24,335 bases of DNA from the NCBI GenBank assembly GCA_020650975.1, contig JAIPMN010007065.1, positions 7,647 to 31,981 of the forward strand. The letters run 5' to 3'. The notes beneath the pieces are model-generated. The model saw only the letters and a list, made by a program, of their open reading frames with translations, had not been told where the DNA came from and searched no databases. Positions 1-20,400 of this stretch are shown here, in pieces. The stretch is from Apostichopus californicus (lineage: Eukaryota > Echinodermata > Holothuroidea > Aspidochirotida > Stichopodidae). The position numbers and the translations under genes are program-made. Position 1 is the stretch's first letter; every line of letters starts with the position of its first letter.

Positions 1-16
1 CCCCCCCCCCCCCCCC
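1..16. repeat. Poly-C run at window start
   Basis: Sixteen consecutive C at the edge, within intron 13 of the WD40 gene. The stretch 1-415 contains no exon that I could recognise. Confidence 0.9.
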
Positions 17-409
17 ATCCTCACCCTTGCCACTATCCTTCACAAAGATATTACCAATCCTTACACAAACATGTTTGCAGCCCATCAGAGTCTAAGTCTA
101 ACACACTTCTCAAAGTGCATTTTTAATAAATGTATCCTTTTAAGTGCAGTCCTAAGAAAACACAAGTTTGGATTACAGTTGTGACAATTTGAAAATGCAA
201 AAAAGGTAAGGAAACTTGAAAAAAAATAAATTCACTTTGTGCCTAAACTAGGAATAATTAAGGACAATCCATTCAGCAATCTTGGTTCTAAAGGTTGGCA
301 ATGTTTGTGGACTTGTCGATCAGTAGAATTGTCTATTACAATATTGCAGTATTTGTTTCTCAAATCTGCCATTTGTCGTAATGACCATGACAATGTGAAT
401 GACATGTTA

Positions 410-9715
<9,306 letters not shown>

Positions 9716-10516
9716 AGTTGATGAGACCTCAAACTGTATCCATTAATGAGGACCCACTATCGAGAAACAATATAAAAAATAGTTCCTTTCGATGGAAATT
9801 ACATAACTAAAATAGTAGATACATAGCACCATCACATAACATGAACATTGAAATCGTCACTACCTTTGACCCTCAGCCTAGCCTAGTCCTTAAAAAAAAT
9901 TCAATTAGCATTGGAGTTACCAATTTCCATCAATTTTTTTTATTCACTTTTCAGAAGTTGAAAATCTTGCCTGGGCAAAGTGATTGTCTAACATGGTCAC
10001 TTTGGGCCAACAAAACATTGCTGGATTAATTTTGGTGTCTGCTTCAAAGGCTTTCGCAGCAGTAGCCCTAGCCATGAGTGGTCAAATTTACGATATTGTA
10101 ACTTGCACTTTGCTATTCCAACTTTCCACTTCACAGAAGCCAAAAGAAAATCACAGTCAACTCAATTGAAATATCAATAACATCAACAGATTACCATTCT
10201 TTGTAAATGACAAGCACGATTGATTAATCATTCAACGGTAACTCTAATTCACTAAGGAATTCAATCGATTAAACACGGCTTGTGACACTTCTTTGCGAGA
10301 ACGTACGTACAGTAGTCATACTCAGTCATATGCCTACAATAACAGTTACAAATTTACTCGTAAGCTACTGTAGTCTGCGACCTAGGCTATGCACGAAGCA
10401 GTCACAGGCTAGCTAGCCTACCCAAAACTCAAAAGTATTATAAACGCTATACCTACTCTCGTCCTTTAGCTACATAAGAACCAATTGTGGAATCAAATTT
10501 ACACCAGAGAACTTAC

Positions 10517-10620
10517 TGAGTGTTATGTACTCTCTTGCGGTACTCACTCAGCTGTTCTGGTACCATGTAACGTACTTAATTAACGAACGATACTAATGAA
10601 GATAAAGTACGTTTACATCC
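10517..10620 (-). promoter_or_regulatory. Possible non-coding first exon / promoter area of the WD40 gene
   Basis: A good donor (CACTCA/GTAAGT, GT at 10516-10515) is the best match upstream of the likely acceptor at 9758-9757. A 760-bp 5' UTR intron would fit. The transcription start cannot be seen; no clear TATA or initiator was identified and the far boundary is arbitrary. An alternative weaker donor lies near 10450. Confidence 0.25.
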
Positions 10621-10963
10621 AATGAGCGCGTCCATTATTGCTATGCCAACAAGCCAGGCTGATATCTGACTAGGTAGTAAAGGTAAATCCCAGCACGGTT
10701 TGTAAGCTGCTCACGCCTTCACAATGCAATGAGTTTTCGCTTGAAAGTTCTCGGGTCATCCTGTTAATTGGGATCGAGTCATCAGGATTCGCCCCAAAGT
10801 TAATTAAAACTTCTTTTTTTTCAAATGGTATGGTCCACTCCTGTTGAAATTATATACGCCTATGTAAAATGGTCTAATCACATTTAACCAACTCAAGCAT
10901 GCAGGGTAAGGGGAGGGGGCTAGAGACATGAGAAGTGAGTGCAGCCGCTTTTTCATTTTTTTC

Positions 10964-11105
10964 AGTCAACAAAATGGCAATTTCATGTTTTCCTCATCAC
11001 TCATGTTTACTTCTGGGTGGGGGGGGGGGGAGNNNNNNNNNNAGTCAACAAAATGGCAGTTTCATATTTTCCTTATCACTCATTTTTACTTCGGGGTTGG
11101 GGGCA
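10964..11105 (+). repeat. Near-identical direct repeat flanking a 10-N gap
   Basis: The sequence starting AGTCAACAAAATGGCA at 10964 occurs again at 11043, directly after ten N bases (11033-11042). Both copies run through a TTTCAT...TTTTCC...TATCACTCAT-like stretch into a G-run. The first copy ends in a 12-G run at the gap. This is either a tandem repeat or the same sequence assembled twice at a contig join. Confidence 0.85.
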
Positions 11106-11238
11106 GTTATGTGGATCATACCACTGCTCCACCCAAGCCTCTAGTTACCTCAATCTACAGACATAATGGAAAAGTTAAATTAAATGTATTCGAGGTAAGC
11201 TGCTCTGAAGGACAGTTTCAGTATTGCTGTGGGTTTTG

Positions 11239-11310
11239 GGGGGGGGGGGTGGGGAGGGGGAGGAGAGGGAAGTGGGAGGCGAAGGAAGGGAAGAGGAGGG
11301 GAAGAGGGTG
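11239..11310 (+). repeat. Polypurine / G-run tract
   Basis: Starts with about ten consecutive G, then TGGGGAGGGGGAGGAGAGGG, continuing almost without pyrimidines to GGAAGAGGGTG. Multiple runs of three or more G could form G-quadruplexes or a triplex. The apparent Gly/Arg-rich open frames over it are composition artefacts. Confidence 0.75.
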
Positions 11311-14143
11311 TCTATCTCAATTCATATCAACACATCCTGTTATACTACCCTATGAATCTTTGGTCAGAAATAAACCTTTTAAAGGTTTCCATCTCACCAA
11401 ATAAACTATTTCAGGAGTCAAATCTGTCAAACTTTTGAATATTACCAAACTTGCTCTCCCTGAATCATGGTGGTTTAATGTCTATTAATGGAATGCATGC
11501 AGTAACACAAGAACAGTTTTGAACATGAAAAATAGCTTAGAATACCTTGTTCTGCAACAAAATTGTGCAATTTTATTAAACATAATTGGGACAAACAAAC
11601 AAGTTTGAAACAGTTGAACTGTACATTTAGTGTCATACACTCTTGGATACAACTAAAAAAAAAAAACTTTAAATGATCGTTTTAACCAGCTGATAGTAAT
11701 TACAGTATCAACAGTGTAATAAGAACCAAATTAGAAAGTATAATGCACAATCTAATGGAAGCAACCTGGTAGTGTTACCCCACTCTCTAACTTCCAAACC
11801 ATACATGAAGTTCAATGTGAAGGGGTAACCATGGCAATGCCATATGAGGGGATAACCCTAGCATAGCACAAACTACGTATTTAATTCTGTATTAATAAGG
11901 TATTTATTCAGCTCACCCACCCCCACACCTCATCCCCCTCCCTAACCAGAATTTACTATGATATCACATTTTCTCATCAGTTCGCCTTTGTTGAAGGCCT
12001 ATTACGATTCGAGTATAGTTACACTATACATATATAATGTAATATGGTTACTTGCCTAATAATACACCAATGCTATATTTCTCTATGTATTACAAGTTTC
12101 CTGTAAGAGATGGTGCACCCAAGCAAGAGTCAACAAGCATGTTGAGTGTATCCCATGATTATGTCCAATGGAAATTTACCAGGCTTGTTTAACAATTGCA
12201 TAAATGATTTCATTTTTCGTTTACAACATTTTTTTTTTACATTTTACCCTGTTGGAAATTGTACATTTAGTAAATAAAAAAAATACCGATGACAATCATA
12301 ATTCATAGCTTCTGGACCTGATATTAAACACAACTCCCAAAATATTTGGGGGAAAAAATATATTGTTTTTCTTCACTAATGAAGCAAACCACTAGTCAAG
12401 AAAACTTGCCAATGTTAAGACACATTCACCTACTCTGCTGAATATCATGTTCCATCAGCTCCTAAGGAACATGTGAAACAAACAGTCATTTATGAAGACG
12501 AATTTTAAGACAATATAGCAAAAAATACCAAAATGTTTATAGTTTGGCTGTAATTTGATATTCTGTCGTTCCTGCCGATATCTAGACTTAGATACTAAGT
12601 TTTGTACGAAAAGAAGTGGCAGACGACCCTCTCTACGTAGTTTGATCTTACCTTCCTACTAAAGAATTGTATACATTTTCCTTCAAGATTGTAAATGACT
12701 GGGTTTTATATACAGGATGGTTGCTTTGATGTTAATTATAACATCTTTACATGTTAATTATATGGCTACATGTTTAATCACATGGTACAAGAGGCCATTT
12801 TGACACATAATAATTGTCACTCTGTGAAGTGATTAAGTTTGAAAGTTTCAACACCAAATTTAACATGTAAAATGAGTTTTTACTTGTAAAATTTCATAAT
12901 TCTTCAAGGACTCTCTCTCTCTCGAAAACTCTCTCTAAAACAAAAAAGTTTTGTTACAAATGTAAATCCAGACTATTGTCAGTAGGTTAACATACTGTAG
13001 GTTATTAATTAATTATGCTTAATTGATACTGTTATAAGAGACTTGTCGGAAACACAGACCAGTTTGTTACATAAACAAGTTAGCTTAGAGCATTTCAGCT
13101 TTCATTTCATGACTGTATCTCACGACCTCACCCTGATAGGAAACTGATTGTCACAATAGTACAAATCAAGGTTTGCCTCTGCTGAAAATTTCCAATAGCC
13201 ATGGCACTAATTTTGCCAAGCATACAAATACCTGGCTATTGGCAAGAAAAATTCCAATCTTGTGTGAATTATCAACGTATAGCTTTAAAAGCATTGATAT
13301 TATATTCCAAAATATACTTACAACTAGTCTTAAACATTTTTTTTTCATGACATAAGAAACTATGCAAAGAATCCTGGAATTATGACAATTACTGTTAATT
13401 GTTTATGAAACACATTTATCCCACATCACATACTTTCTTCTTTATAGAGTTCACTCCCTTTATAAATAGGGAGTACCATGACAGTTATTTCAAATGGGTT
13501 CTGCACCTTCTAAAAAAGTGTCTCATACCCAGGAATTTCATGACCAACCAAAGAGGCTCTCCAGCAACACCCAAAATCAACAGAGGACATTTTCATATCG
13601 GTCCTTACCAGTTCCGCGAGACTTGACATCATAACAGTTTTGTGCATTTGATCACCAGTAGTATACACAATTTTTGTTACAAACTTTTGAGGAATAGATC
13701 TCTCAAAACATAATTTCAAAGTCAAACTTATTCTATGAAGCACCTTAAAACTTGTATTCTTCTCAAGCACAGTTTTCCTTTAGCCAAACTGCAAAAGTGG
13801 AGCATGCTGATGAACGATTTTTTTAAGGCGATCATATTACTTTGATTCAGAAATCTGTAAACATTACAGATAACAGAAATTAGAACCGATACAACGGTGC
13901 TATCTGTAGAAACACTAGAGAGCCCCATTTAGCTGACTGGCCTTCCACATGGTTAGGATCCAGTCTAGAAAATTCAGTTACACATCAGTAAACGAACATT
14001 TATCCAATGGGCATACAAGATTTTATCGATAATGAACAACATGCAGAGAAACGAACTGTTCTTGGAACATTTCCAAATGAAGACATCGGATCGGTCACAG
14101 AAATAGACCTCCATAATGTTAAATTCGTTTGAATCTTATCCTC

Positions 14144-14149
14144 TTTATT
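14144..14149 (-). terminator. Putative HAT1 poly(A) signal AATAAA
   Basis: AATAAA on the minus strand about 111 bp past the HAT1 stop codon, the first such hexamer downstream. This would give a 3' UTR of about 130 bp. Position fits, but the region is AT-rich and the cleavage site cannot be seen. Confidence 0.5.
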
Positions 14150-14259
14150 CCATTAGAAAATAATTTTTCATATTCTTCCATCTTTTGATTCTGGCACTGT
14201 GAAAATCACTGAGCTCCGATTCTGCTCAGATGGAAACTGGAGCAAGTCCCTGTCGAAAG

Positions 14260-14427
14260 TTACGAATTCTGAAGTTTCTCCACGACTTTACTATATTCCG
14301 AACTTAACTCCTGGTACCAGGATTCTAGAGTCTTTTGTCTTTCCTCCAGACTTGTTCCTTCCATTGTAGCTGTTAGTTCTTCAGGTTTTAATACCTTCTT
14401 CAGTTTCTCATAGTCAGATTTTTGTTT
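14260..14427 (-). CDS. HAT1: HAT1 exon 10 (C-terminus and stop)
   Basis: Fifty-five codons and TAA (14262-14260). Acceptor ATTTGCAG. Begins KQKSDYEKLKKVLKPEELTA and ends VVEKLQNS. The LKPEELT motif equals human LRPEELT, and the end matches the human helical tail in length. Confidence 0.95.
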   Translation of the reverse strand, partial: KQKSDYEKLKKVLKPEELTATMEGTSLEERQKTLESWYQELSSEYSKVVEKLQNS

Positions 14428-17400
14428 CTGCAAATATTGAAGAAGAGAAAAAACAAAAAGCATTAAACTGAAATTTATATGTATTTCTTTATGGAACAAA
14501 ACTAAAAAAAAAAAATAAGAAAAATAAATACATAAAAATATAAATCATGACGTAGTAAACATTTAAGAAAATAGAGCCATTTCTGTGACTCAACATTCTT
14601 TAGTTGAATGATTTTCCACAACTTTTTTCCTGGCCTAGAAATATGCTTGTCAAATTTCCGTGACTTTTCCATTTTTTTCCTCTACCATGGGAACCTCGAT
14701 GCGATGATTGTCGACACTGGTTTACTCCTTTTGATGATAGTTAAAAAGAATATGGAGGAATTGTCGTAACCATTCTACAATTAACACTTTGATCCGACAG
14801 ATGGAATTGTACCCCAGCAATCTGACTGGTTTTTTTTCAAATACGGAGGGGTGCTGAAGCGCCCCATTCAACATTTAAACAATTATGGCAAAGGAAGTTG
14901 TTTCAAACCAGTGAAAGAACAAATTTCTGAACCTCCCAAAAACCAGCAAATCCACGGAAAACTTCACTTAATACCCCGGCAGGGCAATGACTTTGAGAAT
15001 CCTAGATTTTGAACACCATCTTAACAATTCCGGTGAAAGGGGGTACAGAGGGGAGGGGGCAAGGTGGAGGCTCTTACTCCTGCAACAAGGCTCCATCTGA
15101 AGTACTTACTTGAAATGGGATGTTCAGTCTCTGTTTGACCTCTAGGCGATACGACCGGACTTCTTCCTCGTCAGACTGGTTAACGTTCATCCACTTCAAG
15201 ATCTCAAACACTCTCCTTGCTTGTTTCTAGAAGGAAAGATTTAAGCGGAATATTTTTCAGAGGGAACTACTAGGGCCAATTTGGTACATTTGGTGTATAT
15301 ATATTTCTATGCACAGAATGTATTGAATGATTACAAATAGGAACTCCAAACTACAGCCACTACCCTCTACCATCACATACAGAATACATAGGGAAATATG
15401 TTACCATGGAAACTGTCGGCAATTCATTCTTCAGTTTATTCTGGACATAACCCTGAACACTGGTATTTACAATCACAAAACAACATAATAAGAATAATAA
15501 AGATGACATCGACTTAAAGAACCTTATCGTAATAAAGCATAAATTCATAAAGAAAATGGAACCAGTGATTAGGAAGGACAGTGTGACCACAATTACATAA
15601 CCCTCACCCCATCAAAGGCAAGAAATGAAATCAGTGCCTCTCATAAACTTCCTTATCATCACCTTCATGAACTTCACCTATCGTCACCCTCATAAACTTC
15701 CCCTATCATCACCCCATAAACTACCCCTATCATCACCCTCACTAACTACCCTATCATCACCCTCATAAACTACCCTATCATCACCCTCATAAACTTCCTT
15801 ATCATCACCTTCATGAACTTCACCTATAGTCACACTCATAAACTTCCCCTATCATCACCCCCATAAACTACCCTTTCATCACCCTCAAAAACTTCCCTAC
15901 CATCACCCTCATAAACTACCCTATCATCACCCTCATAAACTACCCTATCACCACCCTCAAAACTACCCTAACATCACCCTCATAAACTTCCCTATTATCA
16001 CCCTCAAAAACTTTCCTACCATCAACCTCATAAACTACCCAATCATCATCATAATAAACTACCCTATCACCACCATCATAAACTACCCTATCACCAACAT
16101 CATAAACTACCCTATCATCACTCTCATAGACTACCCTATCATCACCCTCATAAACTACCCTATCATCACCCTCATAAACTACCCCTATCATCACCCTTCC
16201 CCTGACAATTCAGGCAAAACTCACCTTATTTATTTTGTACTTTGACTGAGCCTCCTTTTCCATATCTTGTGAGAAGCTTCCCTTCAGTTTATCCTTTGTA
16301 AAGGCATCTAACCTACCACAGTCCTGGCAGTCAACAAAGTCCCTTAACCTTACAAATTCTTCAGAAGGATCCTCCACTGAAAACACAAAAAGCAACAGTT
16401 GTGAAAATAAGCAGAATCACATCAATATATATATCAATTCTGAAGACCTCTATGAAGCTGATAGCAGAATTACATTAATGTATATATCAACTCTAAAGAC
16501 CTCTATGAAGCTGATAGCAGAATTACATTAATGTATATATCAACTCTAAAGACCTCTATGAAGCTGATAGCAGAATCACATTAATGTACATATCAACTCT
16601 ATAGACCTCTATGAAGCTGATAGCAGAATCACATTAATATATATATCAACTCTAAAGACCTCTTTGGTGCTGATAACAGAATTACATCATTGCCGATGCT
16701 GTTTGCTCTACTGTTGCTATGGGTTTAATCACTGTCCTATCCAACCTACCTGTTATGTCCAACACATGCGAGTCTTTCTGTACGTCGCTGTAGATGGACC
16801 TCAGGAAACGACAACCATGACCTCGCCTTTGGAACGGTGGAAGGATCAGGAATTGGCTGAAAATGACAACGTAAAGATATAGTGCTACAAATTCCATTTC
16901 CCTTAAGAATATTTGCTAGTCTTTAGTCCTAAACTGATGTACCATAGCCACAGGTAATACTTCTCTGCTAGAAATGAGTTTTCATTGTCAGGTGACACCT
17001 ACTCCCACACTGAAGACAAAGGCTTTATATTTATATCTTAGGTGTATATAGCTATAAGATAATCCCTCAGCAGAGAGACAAGAATTTTTTTATCAATCAA
17101 AGACTATTCATTTTTAATAAGCCTTTCCTTCTTACTTCGATTACAAAGCAACAGTACAAGATCGCTAAGATCAAACACATATAAGATGGGAAAATTGTAG
17201 AAAGGAATAACTTCAGTGTTTGGGAAACATTTTACCATGAGGAGCCTCAAACGTTAGGTTATTTTACTCGCTAAATGACAGTGAGGTTTGCTGTTTGCCA
17301 GTAGAAAGTAAAAGCACTGGCATTTTCCTGCCAGTATAGAAACATGTTGCTTTCATATTAATTCAAGGCAAAAGCCAGTGGTAGTTTCATATTAGCGTTA

Positions 17401-20400
17401 GTGTTTGCATTATGTCTTTATGCAATGTCGTTTCATAGTAAGTGGTTTAAATGGTGAAACTCTAGGCCTGCTTGTTCAAATCTCAGATCAGAAACTAACA
17501 TTCTGTTTTACATAGCAAATTTTTTGTCATAGTTTGAAACAAACATCTAGAAATTGCAACAACAGAGGGAGAAATATTTTAGCCTCTTCCAAACTAGTTA
17601 TTTGCAGACTGGATGCCAATCTCCTCTCCTTAGACTTCACAAGATAACATAAATATCAAAGATACTGTAAGGTACACTACAGGAACTGCCATGTATCGAC
17701 TTACCTTATCCTTGGTCTGATCTTATCTGGATATGCATAGTATCTGTACAGAGTAGCATAACCAACAAATGCATATTGTTTATTGCCATTCAGAGAATAT
17801 TTCTCCATGCTGGTGGACAAAAAACAAGAAGGAAAGAATAAAATTGCAACAACTTCGCCAACATTTTTTACAGAATTTTTAGTCTTCGCAAGAACAAAAC
17901 AAAATTCAGTGTTCCAAACTATTATGGGATACTGGTTTAACACTCATCAATTATCACTTTAATATCGTTCTTGCTACAAAGAATGTTGACCCTTGGGACA
18001 AAAGCGACATCTTTGGGTATTACTGGTGCTCTGGCAAAGTGGATGGCATTTGAAGCAATAAGGCGTAGCAATCTGGAGGTTCAGGGTTCCATTCCAGGCC
18101 GGGTCATAGTAAGGTGGGTTTTTCAACCCATCTGAAATGACTTTCTAAATTGAAAAGATTCCAAAATTGAGTTAAAATGTTGAATTGGAAGCCACCTGAC
18201 GTGTTAGTTGCAATCCAGAAGCCCTGCGGGCTTCTTCCTCATTTGTGGTCGCTTAAGCATCATAAACATAACTGCTGATTATTATTATTGTTATTATGAT
18301 TAAACCTACACACATTATTAAAAAGAGATATAATAATTGGAGGACTTGGGAGGACAGAATCATAGGAGAGACTTCTTACATTGTATAATAAGTCCATCGG
18401 TCATCGTCTACATCGATGTAAGAGGCAGCGTCGATGTACCACCAGAGGAAAGTCTGCATCTTGGTGTGGTAGTCTTTGAATTTCTGATCCCTGATGTCAC
18501 ACTTGTAGATCTCAAAGTGGGTGCTTGAGCCCTCCTCACCGTCGAGGGAATAAGAATCAAGCAGCTCACCGGACGGTTGGAAGGACGACTCTTCCGGTAG
18601 TTTAGCGATGAAGTGATCCAGGCTGCTCATTGGCTGAATCTCCAGTTGGTCAACGATTGTCTTGAGGACATCGTCGGGCTGACCGAGGAGAGGAAGAGAC
18701 AGACAGACATTTTCAGACAGACAGATTCAGTTAAATCAACAATGGAAACAGAAAATTTTGGGGTTTGAACCAGAATTCAAACCAGTGACATGGTGCTTTC
18801 TTCTAACCTAACACAACTGTATTTGAAATTTACTCAACCCTGTATGAACTACACTACACTTGCTTCCTTATGCAATTGTCCTGTGCACTCAGTGCTTTCC
18901 TCACAACATACTGAAGGGAAAGTTAACTCCTACAGTCTAATAGAACTGACAAGCTGTGCATATTGGCTTCCCATTTTGGATTACCAAACTTGGCTGCTGA
19001 GAAAATCAAAGAATGAAAGAAAACGTCTTAAAAATTCACTTTATGCAGCCATATTTCGAGCCCAAGTCTTCAGCCTACCCTGCCCCTTTCTTTCACCTCT
19101 CACTTACCATATCCTATACTAAATCTCAACCCTATCTTTAAAAGCCACGTAACAGGCAGGAAGGAGTGACAGTTTACTGAGCAATTTGCAATTTAGCTTA
19201 CAAGACGGACCTCTGCACTGTTACCATGGGAACTTACCTTTACTCCATCATACTTCTTCCCGTCCACCTCTGCAGAGGAGGACTTGGCGAGGTAAGGCTT
19301 GAGGGTTCCAGCACTGAAGTACAGCTGAATCTTCAATTCTTTGTATCCAAAGATGTTCTCACTATAAAACAAATATCAAGAAGGTATAAATCCCATCAAA
19401 TAAAGTTCAGTTCGATACAATTTACTCAAAATTCCTTGCTGCTCTCTTATTAAAACCCAAATGCTGACAGTGACAAAAGAAAATAGGTTGTGTTCCATGA
19501 TTTATATTGGTAAACTGTGGCATCTGAATGGGTACCCTCCTACCCCCGCCCCCCCCCCCCCAGTAAAGTAGTGAAGAAATGAAGAATGAAGTCAGAACTC
19601 ATTTCTGATACATATGTAAATAACAACTTGTGATGAAAGATTTTCAGGTTGTGAAGTTAACATAATTAACAACCTATTAAGGACTAAACAAATTCAAGAT
19701 CATCATTACTAGCATCAAAATTTGGCAAACTAATTTTGTTTTTTTTAATTTTGAACTTGAATATATTCCATCAGTTTCCTGGAGGCTGCTACCATCAAAT
19801 TTATCTTTAGATATTGGAGAGGGTGAAATATTAGAAAATAAAATGTCTAGGTACGGGAAGCTCATTTGAGCACGGGAGTAAGATGCATGTTGAATACAAC
19901 CATGTTTTTTGAATGCGTACCGCACTTGTGGAGGATAAGGGGCAAGACTGATGACCTTTAACCTTTTCTTAGGATAATAAATTCCAGAGACGAATGCATA
20001 TGTTTGGAATTATCGCTAACAATAAGAGATGCTCTGTGACAAATGATTCATTACGTTTAGCGTCGCCGAAAAAGATCTTTCATGACGTCTGATGACGTAC
20101 ATGGACAAAACACGTTGATATTAAACTAATTCAACCTGGACCTGGAAAAAAACTTACTTCTGTCCAAAGAGCTGGTGGGTAAATTCAGGACGGAATATTT
20201 TGGTGTCATCAAAGATGTCGTTGACATCTCGTACTGCAAGAAATAAAAGTGAGGAGAATGATCTTGACAAACCCATCGCTGAAAAGAACCTAAAACTAAC
20301 CAACACAAAATATTACGACAAAGTACAATAATACAGTTGATTGTTAGCACAAACGTACATAATTTGTTGGACAAATGACAATTTAGCACTTTGTAGGACT

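Larger units (their letters stand above)
9757..14125. other. Intergenic region between the WD40 gene and HAT1
   Basis: About 4.4 kb in which no exon with convincing protein similarity was found on either strand. Contents seen: a possible 5' UTR exon of the WD40 gene near 10517, an assembly gap with flanking duplicate (10964-11105), a polypurine/G-run tract (11239-11310) and otherwise AT-rich sequence. Open frames of 60-86 codons around 13166-13928 have unremarkable composition and look random. The promoter of the left gene and the terminator region of HAT1 should both lie here. Confidence 0.6.

Noticed and set aside
10928..11438. Several overlapping plus-strand ORFs of 69-158 codons
   Set aside because: They cross the N gap or arise from G-runs and polypurine sequence; composition is low-complexity with no domain.
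13166..13928. Cluster of 60-86-codon ORFs on both strands
   Set aside because: No motif, no consistent splice signals, overlapping frames on opposite strands; typical of chance in noncoding DNA.
15940..16194. 84-codon acidic repeat protein (VVYEGDDR units)
   Set aside because: Produced by the 24-bp minisatellite inside HAT1 intron 8; the flanking exons splice in frame without it.
16411..16690. CRISPR-like array
   Set aside because: Units are contiguous with no unique spacers and the context is a eukaryotic intron; it is a tandem repeat.
17316..17335. Small hairpin CTGGCA...TGCCAG as a regulatory RNA
   Set aside because: A 6-bp stem in an intron is expected by chance and nothing around supports a function.
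18030..18105. Functional tRNA gene
   Set aside because: A and B boxes are recognisable, but I could not fold a proper acceptor stem or anticodon arm, and the sequence continues into a SINE body with tail.
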